The notes beneath the pieces are model-generated. The model had not been told where the DNA came from and searched no databases. It saw nothing but the letters and a program-made list of their open reading frames with translations. Position numbers and translations under genes: made by a program. DNA of 8,967 nt from Candidatus Eiseniibacteriota bacterium (lineage in GTDB: Bacteria; Joyebacterota; Joyebacteria; Joyebacterales; Joyebacteraceae), in contig JAUWBY010000078.1 of NCBI GenBank assembly GCA_030609605.1, positions 1 through 8,967 on the forward strand, written 5' to 3'. This document shows positions 1 to 6,415 of the stretch, piece after piece. Positions within the stretch are counted from its first letter, which is position 1; each line of letters begins with the position of its first letter.

Positions 1-1791
1 GTTACAGATGATGACCAGGTCCTCGCCAGGGATGAGTTCTTCTGTCGCCATCTCCGATGACGTGACGATCTCGTAGGTGTTCGGGCCCGTTCCGCTCGTG
101 AACCCAAGGCTCTCGATAACATCGACCGTCGAGTTCAGGCTCCACGGGTAGACGTCGCGGAATAGCTTGATGTGCGTCGCAGTGCCGCCGCCGCCGCCGA
201 CGTTCAGGTTGTGCGTGACAGCGCTCTTGAGTTCATCGGTGTCCTTGACCTGAACACTCACGCTGTAGGCGCCGCCCGCGGAATAGGAGTGCGTCGCGGT
301 GGTGGAACTCGACCAACTCGTGTCCCAGTTCCCGTCACTGTTCCAGTCCCAACGGAACAAGAGGCTACCGATTGGATCATTGTCGTCGGTGGTGCCCGAC
401 GCGTCGAACTCGAAGACCGTTCCGACGATGCCCGCGGGCGGGTCGATGGTGAACTCGCCGTTGGGCGCAGTGAGACCATCGATCGTAGTGAGGACACCGC
501 CCTCCTGCGTAACGTCGTACGCGAGGTCGATGTCCGCCATCACCCAATCCCAGAAGAACGGACCCTCAGTGTTGGTCATGCTGAGGAGGTCCAGGTAGTA
601 GCAGATGTATTCGAGGATATACACGGACTCCTCGAGGAACGTCTCGGACGCGCCGGAGGGAGCACTCCCGCCGTGGAGCCAGTCGGCGATGTCGTCAGCC
701 TCGTTGCCGATGAGGTCGCTGAAGTGCGAGATGAAGGCCTCGGTGCGGCCCTGACGCATGTCGAGCGCCAGCTCCGAAGCGTAGAGTGAAGGCACCGTGA
801 GCACGCCGGAGAGGACCTGTGCGTCGACGACGGCTTCATAACCGATGAGCAGCTCGACGAGGTCGATCGTGCCCTGTGCCACGTTGAGGGCAGTGGCGCG
901 ACCGACGGGGTCACTCCACTCGTCCACCTTCGTGAAGTCGTCGCCCTTGTGGAGAGCAATGGCGAATGTCCCATCGCCGAGAGCGTATGTGGTCTCCTGC
1001 TCGCCGGTCGTTATGGCCGGCGGCCATCCCCACGCGTAACCCGGGCTGTCATCGCGGTCCACGGTAACGACATCGCTGAGCTGCGCGGATGCATCGTAGA
1101 TGCCGGCCGTGTACCATATCTGCCGTTCGCTCACGAACACGATATCGTCGCCGGCCGCGTCTTCGATGTGCGGTGGAGCGACGCTCGGTCTCGCCCCGGA
1201 GCCGAGGCTCTCGAAGGCGATCTCCGCGGCCTGCGCCACGAGCTGGTAGAGAAGCGAGTTCGTCACGGGGTCAAGCGCGGCCTCGGCGTCGCTTGCGTAT
1301 GCGGCGTTCAGGTTCGCCAGGACCTGGTCGAACGTAGTGCTGTCTGCGACTCTGTCGAGGTAGTCTTCGCGCTCCGAGTGCGTCGTGAAGATAAGGTGCG
1401 GCATGCCGGCACAGAGTGCGAGCGCCGTCGTTGAGCTGCTGGCGACCACGCTCCGGGCTGTCGGATCGTAGAGGGCGATGAAGACCGGGTTCCCGGTGCC
1501 CTTTGATACGATGAGCACCCACTGATACGTGTCGGAATCGACGATGTCCACGGAGAACGCGCCGTCCGTGCTGACGTCCGCCTGTGCAATAAACGAGACT
1601 GCGCGAAGGTCGTCGGCGTCCACCGTGCAGTCTGTAGGGAACTCGACGGTTCCGGAGACGGATGTCGTTGGGATGTCGCTGTCGCTCTGGTCACCTCCGT
1701 CGTCGCCCGGTCCTGTGGACGAACTGCTGCAGGAGATCAGGGTGAGCACCGCCATAAGCATTGCGAGTATTAGAGCTGACTTCCGAAACAT
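1..1791 (-). CDS. PKD-domain lipoprotein, C-terminus beyond window
   Basis: The frame stays open for 597 codons from ATG at 1791 to the left edge, so the C-terminus is missing. AGGAGG at 1798-1803 lies 6 nt before the ATG. The N-terminus is a lipoprotein signal with lipobox LISC and Cys at residue 21; Ser at +2 fits outer-membrane sorting. A Ser/Gly/Asp linker follows. Residues 25-430 have no family I recognise. Residues about 442-531 are a PKD-type immunoglobulin-like domain, with the ending THSYSAGGAYSVSVQVKD and an acidic DWNSDGNWD loop (482-490) resembling a calcium-binding DxNxDGxxD loop. After five Gly (532-536) a new alpha/beta-looking domain begins (IKLFRDVYPW ... LVIICN), possibly an amidotransferase-like or ThuA-like fold, which is a weak guess. 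It is probably a large surface-anchored protein. It is divergent from the 2230 gene, and no clear promoter was found for it. Confidence 0.85.
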   Translation of the reverse strand, partial: MFRKSALILAMLMAVLTLISCSSSSTGPGDDGGDQSDSDIPTTSVSGTVEFPTDCTVDADDLRAVSFIAQADVSTDGAFSVDIVDSDTYQWVLIVSKGTGNPVFIALYDPTARSVVASSSTTALALCAGMPHLIFTTHSEREDYLDRVADSTTFDQVLANLNAAYASDAEAALDPVTNSLLYQLVAQAAEIAFESLGSGARPSVAPPHIEDAAGDDIVFVSERQIWYTAGIYDASAQLSDVVTVDRDDSPGYAWGWPPAITTGEQETTYALGDGTFAIALHKGDDFTKVDEWSDPVGRATALNVAQGTIDLVELLIGYEAVVDAQVLSGVLTVPSLYASELALDMRQGRTEAFISHFSDLIGNEADDIADWLHGGSAPSGASETFLEESVYILEYICYYLDLLSMTNTEGPFFWDWVMADIDLAYDVTQEGGVLTTIDGLTAPNGEFTIDPPAGIVGTVFEFDASGTTDDNDPIGSLLFRWDWNSDGNWDTSWSSSTTATHSYSAGGAYSVSVQVKDTDELKSAVTHNLNVGGGGGTATHIKLFRDVYPWSLNSTVDVIESLGFTSGTGPNTYEIVTSSEMATEELIPGEDLVIICN

Positions 1792-1941
1792 CCTATTCCT
1801 CCTTTAGGTATTCCGCACTGCGTTGCCGCCGGTCTGTCGTTCTTGGAGGCACACGCGTGCGCGCCGCATGCATGGAATGCAAGAAAAGTGCCATCAAACG
1901 GACCAGGGAGGGCGGGCGAACGCAGCTACGATCTGAGCCGC

Positions 1942-1969
1942 CAGGTCCATGTGGTCAGGTCTATGTGAT
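1942..1969. repeat. 14-nt imperfect tandem repeat
   Basis: CAGGTCCATGTGGT (1942-1955) is followed directly by CAGGTCTATGTGAT (1956-1969), identical at 12 of 14 positions. It lies in the divergent intergenic region about 150 nt from the lipoprotein start and about 75 nt upstream of the candidate -35 at 2042. It could be a paired protein-binding site or a chance duplication. No known operator is recognised. Confidence 0.4.
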
Positions 1970-2041
1970 AGAGATCGGCTCCTGCCTTGTGCCTGTAATG
2001 CCGGGCGGAGTCGTCAGGCAGCGTTTTTCCTGTCAACGAAG

Positions 2042-2070
2042 TTGATGCTTCTTGCCTCGCCCTATATAAC
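2042..2070 (+). promoter_or_regulatory. Candidate sigma70-type promoter for the 2230 gene
   Basis: TTGATG at 2042-2047 and TATAAC at 2065-2070 are separated by 17 nt; each box is close to consensus (TTGACA/TATAAT). Transcription would begin near 2077, giving a leader of about 150 nt before the TTG start at 2230. The motif stands in the divergent intergenic region and points at the only plus-strand gene nearby. It is called from sequence resemblance alone. Confidence 0.45.
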
Positions 2071-2229
2071 CGTGTGGATTTTCCCCGTTGATTCTGCGAT
2101 GTGAACCCCAAGCCTGCAAACACGTTAGCTACAAGGCCGCTCTCTTCCGACTGCCTCGTGGCACGCGTGATGCATGATTCAGCCGTGGAACACGGCCATG
2201 AAGTGAGGTGCGACCGTGGGAGGAGGGTT

Positions 2230-2877
2230 TTGAAACCGCATGTCGCCATAGTGATGGCGTTGCTTGTTCTCTTCACGTTCAGCGCTTGGGCGGGAGGGGG
2301 AGATGGCATCATTCGGGAGATTGCCCCTGGCGTCACAGCCGCGTTCAAGCACAAGGTCGTCGTAGAGCAGGAGACATGGCCTTCGGCCCTCGAAGAAACA
2401 AGAGCAGGACGTGAAATGATCCGCCTCGAGCATCGGGGCGGATTTCGTCTTCATGTGAGGGTTCGCGAAACGCCCGGGGACTACGTCATCTGCATTGTCT
2501 ATGTGGATGGCGATGGAGAGCTTGTCTTCGACGAAGACAGCCGATTCGTGTTCCGCTACGGGGACCGGGAGGTGGAGAGCAAGGAGATCCTGCTCACGGA
2601 CGGCATTCTTGAGAGGCGGGTATTCAGCAATATGGAGGAGACGGTCTTTCTTACGGAGGATAACGGCAGATACGCAAAGGTGAGAAGCGGTGGCTACCTG
2701 ACCACCGTGCGTTTTGATAAGGGTTCACTCGCAGGCGACCAAGGGTGGGTCCCCGACGCTTTTGAACTGAGAGGGGGTGAATACAATGAAGCGGTTCTCG
2801 ACCAGGTTCTACCTCGTTCTTCTGGTGGTTCTTGCTTCGCCGGTTACGTGCTTCGCCGCCAATTCGGAGAACACTGA
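2230..2877 (+). CDS. Exported protein of unknown family
   Basis: The product is 215 residues. TTG at 2230 is chosen because GGGAGGAGG (2218-2226) lies just upstream and the protein then begins with a proper signal peptide, MKPHVAIVMALLVLFTFSAWA, cleaved after residue 21. The frame is open further upstream, but that extension would bury the signal peptide. The mature part is rich in alternating hydrophobic and charged residues, suggesting beta structure, with an acidic stretch DGDGELVFDED at 93-103. I recognise no domain. The last 32 codons overlap the signal-peptide coding region of the 2786 gene in another frame. The natural end may be nearer residue 183, because one extra G in the GGGGG run at 2773-2777 would produce a stop at 2778-2780. 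A promoter candidate lies at 2042-2070 and a hairpin terminator at 3026-3058. Confidence 0.7.
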   Translation: MKPHVAIVMALLVLFTFSAWAGGGDGIIREIAPGVTAAFKHKVVVEQETWPSALEETRAGREMIRLEHRGGFRLHVRVRETPGDYVICIVYVDGDGELVFDEDSRFVFRYGDREVESKEILLTDGILERRVFSNMEETVFLTEDNGRYAKVRSGGYLTTVRFDKGSLAGDQGWVPDAFELRGGEYNEAVLDQVLPRSSGGSCFAGYVLRRQFGEH

Positions 2878-2941
2878 GACTCTCTGGGACTGGATCGTGG
2901 TGTTCCTTACCTGGGCGGCAGGTGGTTGGCACGGCATGTAG
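2786..2941 (+). CDS. Small Trp-rich exported peptide (51 aa)
   Basis: ATG at 2786 follows GAGGGGGTGA (2771-2780), a usable G-rich ribosome site. The N-terminus is a textbook Sec signal: basic start MKRFSTR, hydrophobic core YLVLLVVLASPV, and probable cleavage after CFA at residue 24. The mature peptide would be about 27 residues, with four Trp (residues 34, 36, 43, 48), acidic residues near its start, a hydrophobic WIVVFLTWAA stretch and a GGWHGM end. It could insert in a membrane. It overlaps the 3' end of the 2230 frame by 92 nt and is followed 84 nt later by a strong hairpin, so the two probably form one short transcript. The family is unknown. A secreted bioactive peptide, a membrane-associated small protein and a spurious frame are all possible; the signal peptide argues against the last. 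Confidence 0.5.
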   Translation: MKRFSTRFYLVLLVVLASPVTCFAANSENTETLWDWIVVFLTWAAGGWHGM

Positions 2942-3025
2942 GATGAGTCCGATCGACCGATTGCGGAGTTCACTAACAGGAGTACGACATGTTCTGGTTG
3001 CCTCCGGCTCCCGAGAAGGGGGCCA

Positions 3026-3058
3026 GTGAGAAGGCCGCCCTTAGGGGCGGCCTTTCAC
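3026..3058. terminator. Strong hairpin between convergent units
   Basis: GTGAGAAGGCCGCCC pairs with GGGCGGCCTTTCAC around a short TTAG loop, with one mismatch in the outer stem. It lies between the plus-strand gene ending at 2941 and the minus-strand gene ending at 3156. T-rich arms (CCTTTC on plus, CCTTCTC on minus) follow the GC core on both strands, so it probably terminates transcription in both directions. The trailing U tract is short. Confidence 0.75.
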
Positions 3059-3155
3059 TATTCAACTGCATTGGATCTCAATGCCCTGCTCGATCTCGCT
3101 GCTTCCTGTGCGGCACGTAGGATACCAGCCTACCAACTGTTTCTCTCTCGGTCGC

Positions 3156-3776
3156 CTAAAATGGATCCGGGACTTCAAGCGATACACCGGCCACGACGTG
3201 GATAGCGACGCATCCACGCCAGTCGAAGACCATCCGGTTCGACGGGCTGGGACTCGGATCGACGTCTCCGTTCTCCACTGCGAACATGAGCACCGGCGCC
3301 GCTGTGCCGGCGATGTAGTCCTCAAGAGCTTGGTTCAGGAGCTCTACCCCGGCCTGGTCGAGCACTACCGGTACGCTGTTGTTGAGTGCATCTAGGACCG
3401 ATTGGTTCGTATATGTGACGAGTGTGACCGCCGCGCCGCCGGTGTCGACTCTTCGGACCGTGATCTCACCCGTGATTGACCAGTCGTCTGTCTGGGAGAA
3501 GTCGGTCACCATGTAGGAGGCACTGACGACGTGAGCGCTGTTGATATCACTTTTGTCGATGTTGTTGTCGTCAAGTACTTCATCAAGCTCTTCGGTGTAG
3601 TTCACCGTAGCGGGAGTGGTGAACACCTCCGAGTCTTCGTTTTCCTCGAAGTCCACACAGGTCTTGTGCAAGTAGACAATGTCCAGGACCTTCTCGTCGA
3701 GCAGGCAGTTGCCTCCACTCAGGGCGAACCCCAGGAGCAGGAGCAGAAGCGGTATCAGAAATCTCGTTCTCATCAT
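3156..3776 (-). CDS. Exported protein or lipoprotein, unknown family
   Basis: The product is 206 residues. ATG at 3776 is 7 nt after AGGAGG (3784-3789); a second ATG follows immediately and could also serve. The N-terminus MMRTRFLIPLLLLLLGFAL is a strong signal peptide. Cys at residue 24 within SGGNC is a poor lipobox because Asn stands at -1, so a lipid anchor is possible but not assured. The mature protein is acidic and has no domain I can name. The region around residues 70-185 alternates beta-like strands and an Asp/Ser-rich loop (DVDPSPSPSN), and the protein ends in Phe. It starts only 20 nt after the stop of the beta-barrel gene at 3797, so the two are very likely co-transcribed, and this product may act with the barrel in the envelope. 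Downstream is the hairpin at 3026-3058. Confidence 0.75.
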   Translation of the reverse strand: MMRTRFLIPLLLLLLGFALSGGNCLLDEKVLDIVYLHKTCVDFEENEDSEVFTTPATVNYTEELDEVLDDNNIDKSDINSAHVVSASYMVTDFSQTDDWSITGEITVRRVDTGGAAVTLVTYTNQSVLDALNNSVPVVLDQAGVELLNQALEDYIAGTAAPVLMFAVENGDVDPSPSPSNRMVFDWRGCVAIHVVAGVSLEVPDPF

Positions 3777-3796
3777 TCACCGTCCTCCTCAATCTG

Positions 3797-4696
3797 CTAG
3801 AAGCCGACTGCCAGGCCGAACGCAAAACTGCTCTGGGCAGCGATGTTGTACTCTGCGTTTACCATGACCGGGGCCATCCCCATGGCGCATCCCAGACACA
3901 GATGAACCGACGACTCCGCGTCGAGATCGATCTCCTCGGTCTCACCGGATTCATCGCTCTCGTACGAGACGCTCATCGAGAACATGTCGTAGGAGAGACC
4001 CGCGTATGGTTCGATCCAACCGAAGTTGCGGCTGGCTTGGACACCGATCGTGAAGGCATTCGCGTCAATGAAGTCGTCGCCGAGGGTGAACTTCTGCCAC
4101 ATCAACCCTCCTGCCAGGTCGACCGGGAACTCAGGGTCCAGGTACTGCGAGATACTGTGACGCGCGCCGAGTCCCAGAAGGCTCACATCCCCGATCTCGA
4201 CGTCGCCGACGTCGACCGCGAAATACCTGATGACCGCTTCTGTTCCTTTGTAGGAACCCAGTTTGATCTGTGGAACAGCGACAGCAAACGAATTGAGGTC
4301 GAAGCCGCCCGGGAAAGAGAACTCGGTCCCGCCGTCGCCGCCGACGGTTACCGCGTCGCCCGGTCCGACCACGGTCGGTGCGTCTACAGTCTGCTCAGGA
4401 GTGAATCCGCTTTCGGTCGTGGCGCTGACCGTCGCGGCATCGTCTGAGAAGATGACGCCCATCACGCGGAATTCGATGCTCCAGTGAAAGCCGTCCTCGG
4501 GTATGTATGCCGAGTGGTACCAGCCGGAGTTGAGGTCTGCTCCGAAGGCATCCGAGAGAGGCTGAAGATACCCCTCCGCATTGACGCCTGTGTACGCGGA
4601 AAGCTGCTCTTCGATCTGAGCGACCGCCGGCACGGCCAGAAGCAGGGCCAGAGCGGCCAACCCAATTGCCGTCATCAGACGGGCGGGAACGGTCAT
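3797..4696 (-). CDS. Outer-membrane beta-barrel protein (DUF6588-like)
   Basis: The product is 299 residues. ATG at 4696 is 5 nt after GGGAGG. The signal peptide has a hydrophobic core GLAALALLLAVPAVA with cleavage before Gln27. Residues 37-90 (GVNAEGYLQPL, FGADLNSGWYHSAY, FHWSIEFRVMGVIF) resemble, from memory, bacterial DUF6588-type outer-membrane proteins. The remainder alternates strands and Gly/Asp turns, and the C-terminus SSFAFGLAVGF ends in Phe with alternating hydrophobics, the usual signal for BAM-mediated insertion. A CLGC pair (267-270) in the penultimate strand region is unusual for a barrel. It is the first gene of a two-gene unit with the 3776 gene. The family name is a recollection; the barrel fold is an inference from the ends and the pattern. 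Confidence 0.8.
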   Translation of the reverse strand: MTVPARLMTAIGLAALALLLAVPAVAQIEEQLSAYTGVNAEGYLQPLSDAFGADLNSGWYHSAYIPEDGFHWSIEFRVMGVIFSDDAATVSATTESGFTPEQTVDAPTVVGPGDAVTVGGDGGTEFSFPGGFDLNSFAVAVPQIKLGSYKGTEAVIRYFAVDVGDVEIGDVSLLGLGARHSISQYLDPEFPVDLAGGLMWQKFTLGDDFIDANAFTIGVQASRNFGWIEPYAGLSYDMFSMSVSYESDESGETEEIDLDAESSVHLCLGCAMGMAPVMVNAEYNIAAQSSFAFGLAVGF

Positions 4697-4865
4697 ATCG
4701 TCCTCCCTTGATTCCGGGGCGACACTGTGAGTGTGGCTATTTGCTGTGAGCGGAAGCTACTCCGTAACGGACTGCTGCGTCAAGGGGGCACAGAAGAAAA
4801 GGGCCGTGCCGATCGGCTTCAGGTCGTACTTCCTCACACTTCTGCTCGTACCACGACAGGAAGCA

Positions 4866-4894
4866 GCCCCCGGAACCGTCATGGTTCCGGGGGC
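4866..4894 (-). terminator. Perfect 12-bp hairpin after the toast-rack lipoprotein gene
   Basis: GCCCCCGGAACC (4866-4877) and GGTTCCGGGGGC (4883-4894) are perfect inverted repeats around a 5-nt loop. The hairpin sits 57 nt past the minus-strand stop at 4951. Reading on the minus strand, it is followed by a moderately T-rich TGCTTCCTGT. It most likely ends the yigZ-to-lipoprotein transcript and insulates it from the barrel gene that starts at 4696. Confidence 0.7.
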
Positions 4895-4950
4895 ATTCGA
4901 ACGCGCTGCCTCTGTCTTTGAGGGGGATTTGAGACTTCACGCGCTCAGAT

Positions 4951-5691
4951 TCATGTACGGGGTTGCGGGCCGTTGACCTTGACGTCGCCGACGCCGACAT
5001 CCACGTTGATTCTGACGGTCGGGCCGGATTCGGCTGTGATATGGGTCACGTACGCACCGTCGCGCTTGACAAGACTGCCGGCGTCGACACCGCCGATGCC
5101 CATGTCACAGTCGAGAACTACATTCGTCTGCTCGGGGATGTGGAGCACGACGTCGCCGACGCCACTGTCGATTCCAATGGTCACATCGTGATCCCCGGCG
5201 TTTCCGAGTTCTACGATGACTTCACCGACTCCAGCATCAACGTTCAGATCCGTGAGCATCAGCCCGGTGAGATCAAGCTCGGAGCGTCCGACGCCGGTAT
5301 CGACCTTTATCGTGAGTGCAATGTCATCCGAGAAGCGGAGGTGCCAGTCACAGTCGGCGCCCCGTCCTACGGAGCCCCTTGTTGTGGACTGGCGCACCGT
5401 CAACGTGCCGTGTGAGCCGGACTCTGTGTATGCGATCGTGGGTTTCCAGCTTGGCACATTGTACGTGAACTCAGCATCCAGCAGTGTGTCTGCGCCGCCC
5501 TCGATGACCAGGTCGCAAACGCCCACATCTACGACGACGGTCACAGACTCGGCTGTCGTGACCGAGATAGTCGACGTCTCCGTCACCATCTCTCCAACTG
5601 GAACTGTCGGGCCGCCGTATATGCAACCCGTTGACGTGGCCATCGCCACAGCCAACGCCGATATCAGCAGGGTCTTGTATGCACTTCTCAA
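4951..5691 (-). CDS. Lipoprotein with toast-rack-like beta repeats
   Basis: The product is 246 residues. TTG at 5691 is chosen because GGGAG lies 6 nt upstream and the protein then starts with a lipoprotein signal, MRSAYKTLLISALAVAMATS, ending at Cys23 in STGC. The frame runs on upstream to an ATG at 5865 without plausible coding content. The mature part repeats a D-x-G-[VI]-G turn followed by a short strand six times: DVGVC 55, DTGVG 131, DAGVG 152, DSGVG 175, DMGIG 196 and DVGVG 231. This matches the general look of the stacked-strand toast-rack domains (LiaF C-terminus/DUF4097 relatives). The assignment is by pattern, not by alignment. It probably sits on the periplasmic or outer-membrane face. 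Its role is unknown; relatives occur in envelope-stress proteins. It follows yigZ and a possible 35-codon gene on the same strand. Confidence 0.8.
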   Translation of the reverse strand: MRSAYKTLLISALAVAMATSTGCIYGGPTVPVGEMVTETSTISVTTAESVTVVVDVGVCDLVIEGGADTLLDAEFTYNVPSWKPTIAYTESGSHGTLTVRQSTTRGSVGRGADCDWHLRFSDDIALTIKVDTGVGRSELDLTGLMLTDLNVDAGVGEVIVELGNAGDHDVTIGIDSGVGDVVLHIPEQTNVVLDCDMGIGGVDAGSLVKRDGAYVTHITAESGPTVRINVDVGVGDVKVNGPQPRT

Positions 5692-5795
5692 TTGTGACTC
5701 CCTGTTTGCTGTACCGTCTCCGCTGTGCCGAATGCGGCGACCATTGCTGCTTCCACCAATGTATGACACCACCAGGGGAGGTAGGGTTTCATCAT
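5688..5795 (-). CDS. Possible 35-aa protein bridging yigZ and lipoprotein gene
   Basis: Reading minus, AGAGGAGG inside the last yigZ codons (AGGAGG at 5801-5806) lies 5 nt before ATG ATG at 5795, which overlaps the yigZ stop as ATGA. The frame runs 35 codons (MMKPYLPWWC ... TGSHN) and stops at TGA 5690-5688, overlapping the TTG start of the lipoprotein gene as TTGA. Such double stop/start overlaps are typical of translationally coupled operon genes. The peptide has a hydrophobic, Trp-containing start and no family I recognise. Open frames of this length arise by chance in GC-rich DNA, so only the ribosome site and the two exact junctions support it. Alternatively it only helps couple yigZ translation to the lipoprotein. 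Confidence 0.4.
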   Translation of the reverse strand: MMKPYLPWWCHTLVEAAMVAAFGTAETVQQTGSHN

Positions 5796-6415
5796 GAATC
5801 CCTCCTCTGGATGATGGCGGTTCCCCTTGTGAGGCCGGACACTGCGTCCGACAGCTCGTCGGCACGCTCCTTGGGAAGCTCGATCTCCAGCATCACACGA
5901 GTCCCGTAGTCCTCCGAAAGCACACGAGCCTCATAGTCTGAGAGAATCCGCTTGGTTGGATCAACGCTTGGGTAGTCGAGGATCATGACAAGGATCGTTG
6001 TGGCGATGAGCATTCTTGTGGGAAGGTCGGTGATGGCACTCTTCACGCCGCCGCTATAAGCTCTCACAAGTCCACCCTTGCCGAGCTTTGTTCCACCGTA
6101 GTACCGCGTAACAACCGCGGCGATATCGCCGACGCCACTATGGATGAGCACGGTGAGCATCGGTCGGCCGGCTGTCCCATGAGGTTCGCCGGCGTCGCTC
6201 ATTCCCACGCGGCTCGTATCGCCGGGCGGGCCGATGACGTACGCCCAGCAGTTGTGCGTGGCATCGGTGAACTCGGAGCTCACGGCTGCGATGAACGCTC
6301 GTGCCTCCTCGACCGATGATGCGTGACCGACCGTCGTCACGAACCGGCTTCGGAGGATGGTCTCCTCGACACGGTGGCGAGCGGCCGGGATGGGGTAGCG
6401 TTGTCGTGGGGTCAA
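5792..6415 (-). CDS. yigZ: YigZ / IMPACT family protein (UPF0029)
   Basis: The product is 207 residues, the usual length of bacterial YigZ. Signature stretches are SRFVTTVGHASSVEEA (23-38), ATHNCWAYVIG (52-62), DAGEPHGTAGRPML (74-87) and the hallmark VTRYYGGTKLGKGGLVRAYS (102-121). The C-terminal part fits the smaller ferredoxin-like domain of the family. The family is cytosolic; its eukaryotic IMPACT/YIH1 members act on the Gcn1-Gcn2 translation-control pathway, while the bacterial role is poorly defined. TTG at 6415 is the only start that keeps the normal N-terminal region; GGAG lies 9 nt upstream, a modest ribosome site. It leads a minus-strand unit followed directly by a possible 35-codon gene and the toast-rack lipoprotein. 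Nothing essential appears missing. Confidence 0.95.
   Translation of the reverse strand: MTPRQRYPIPAARHRVEETILRSRFVTTVGHASSVEEARAFIAAVSSEFTDATHNCWAYVIGPPGDTSRVGMSDAGEPHGTAGRPMLTVLIHSGVGDIAAVVTRYYGGTKLGKGGLVRAYSGGVKSAITDLPTRMLIATTILVMILDYPSVDPTKRILSDYEARVLSEDYGTRVMLEIELPKERADELSDAVSGLTRGTAIIQRRDS

Larger units (their letters stand above)
1792..2229. other. Divergent intergenic region
   Basis: These 438 nt separate the minus-strand lipoprotein gene from the plus-strand gene at 2230. They hold the Shine-Dalgarno site of the former (1798-1803), a 14-nt imperfect tandem repeat (1942-1969), a candidate plus-strand promoter (2042-2070), a small perfect inverted repeat GCCGTG-GAA-CACGGC (2182-2196) in the presumed leader, and the Shine-Dalgarno site for 2230 (2218-2226). 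Open frames crossing it lack ribosome sites and have non-protein-like composition. No convincing minus-strand promoter was seen. Confidence 0.6.

Noticed and set aside
172..1434. Plus-strand open frames opposite the PKD lipoprotein (172-789 and 949-1434)
   Set aside because: They are antisense shadows of a 597-codon frame with lipobox, PKD domain and strong ribosome site. Their own products are low-complexity Arg/Val-rich.
1852..2176. Palindrome CACGCGTG followed by ATGCATG, present twice (1852-1874 and 2162-2176) in the divergent region
   Set aside because: The spacing between the two halves differs (8 and 0 nt), and a third CACGCGTG occurs inside the permease gene near 8306, so it is probably base-composition chance.
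4755..4783. Minus-strand TTGACG at 4783-4778 as -35 of the barrel gene
   Set aside because: The best -10 candidate at 17-18 nt (GTAGCT/TAGCTT) matches the consensus poorly, so the promoter is not called.
4731..4976. Plus-strand open frame of 81 codons between the barrel and lipoprotein genes
   Set aside because: It has no ribosome site, runs through the perfect terminator hairpin at 4866-4894 and ends inside the lipoprotein gene. The interval is better explained as 3' end plus upstream region of minus-strand genes.
3902..5797. Plus-strand open frames at 3902-4447, 4963-5415 and 5216-5797
   Set aside because: They are antisense to the barrel and toast-rack genes; no ribosome sites, signal peptides or family motifs.
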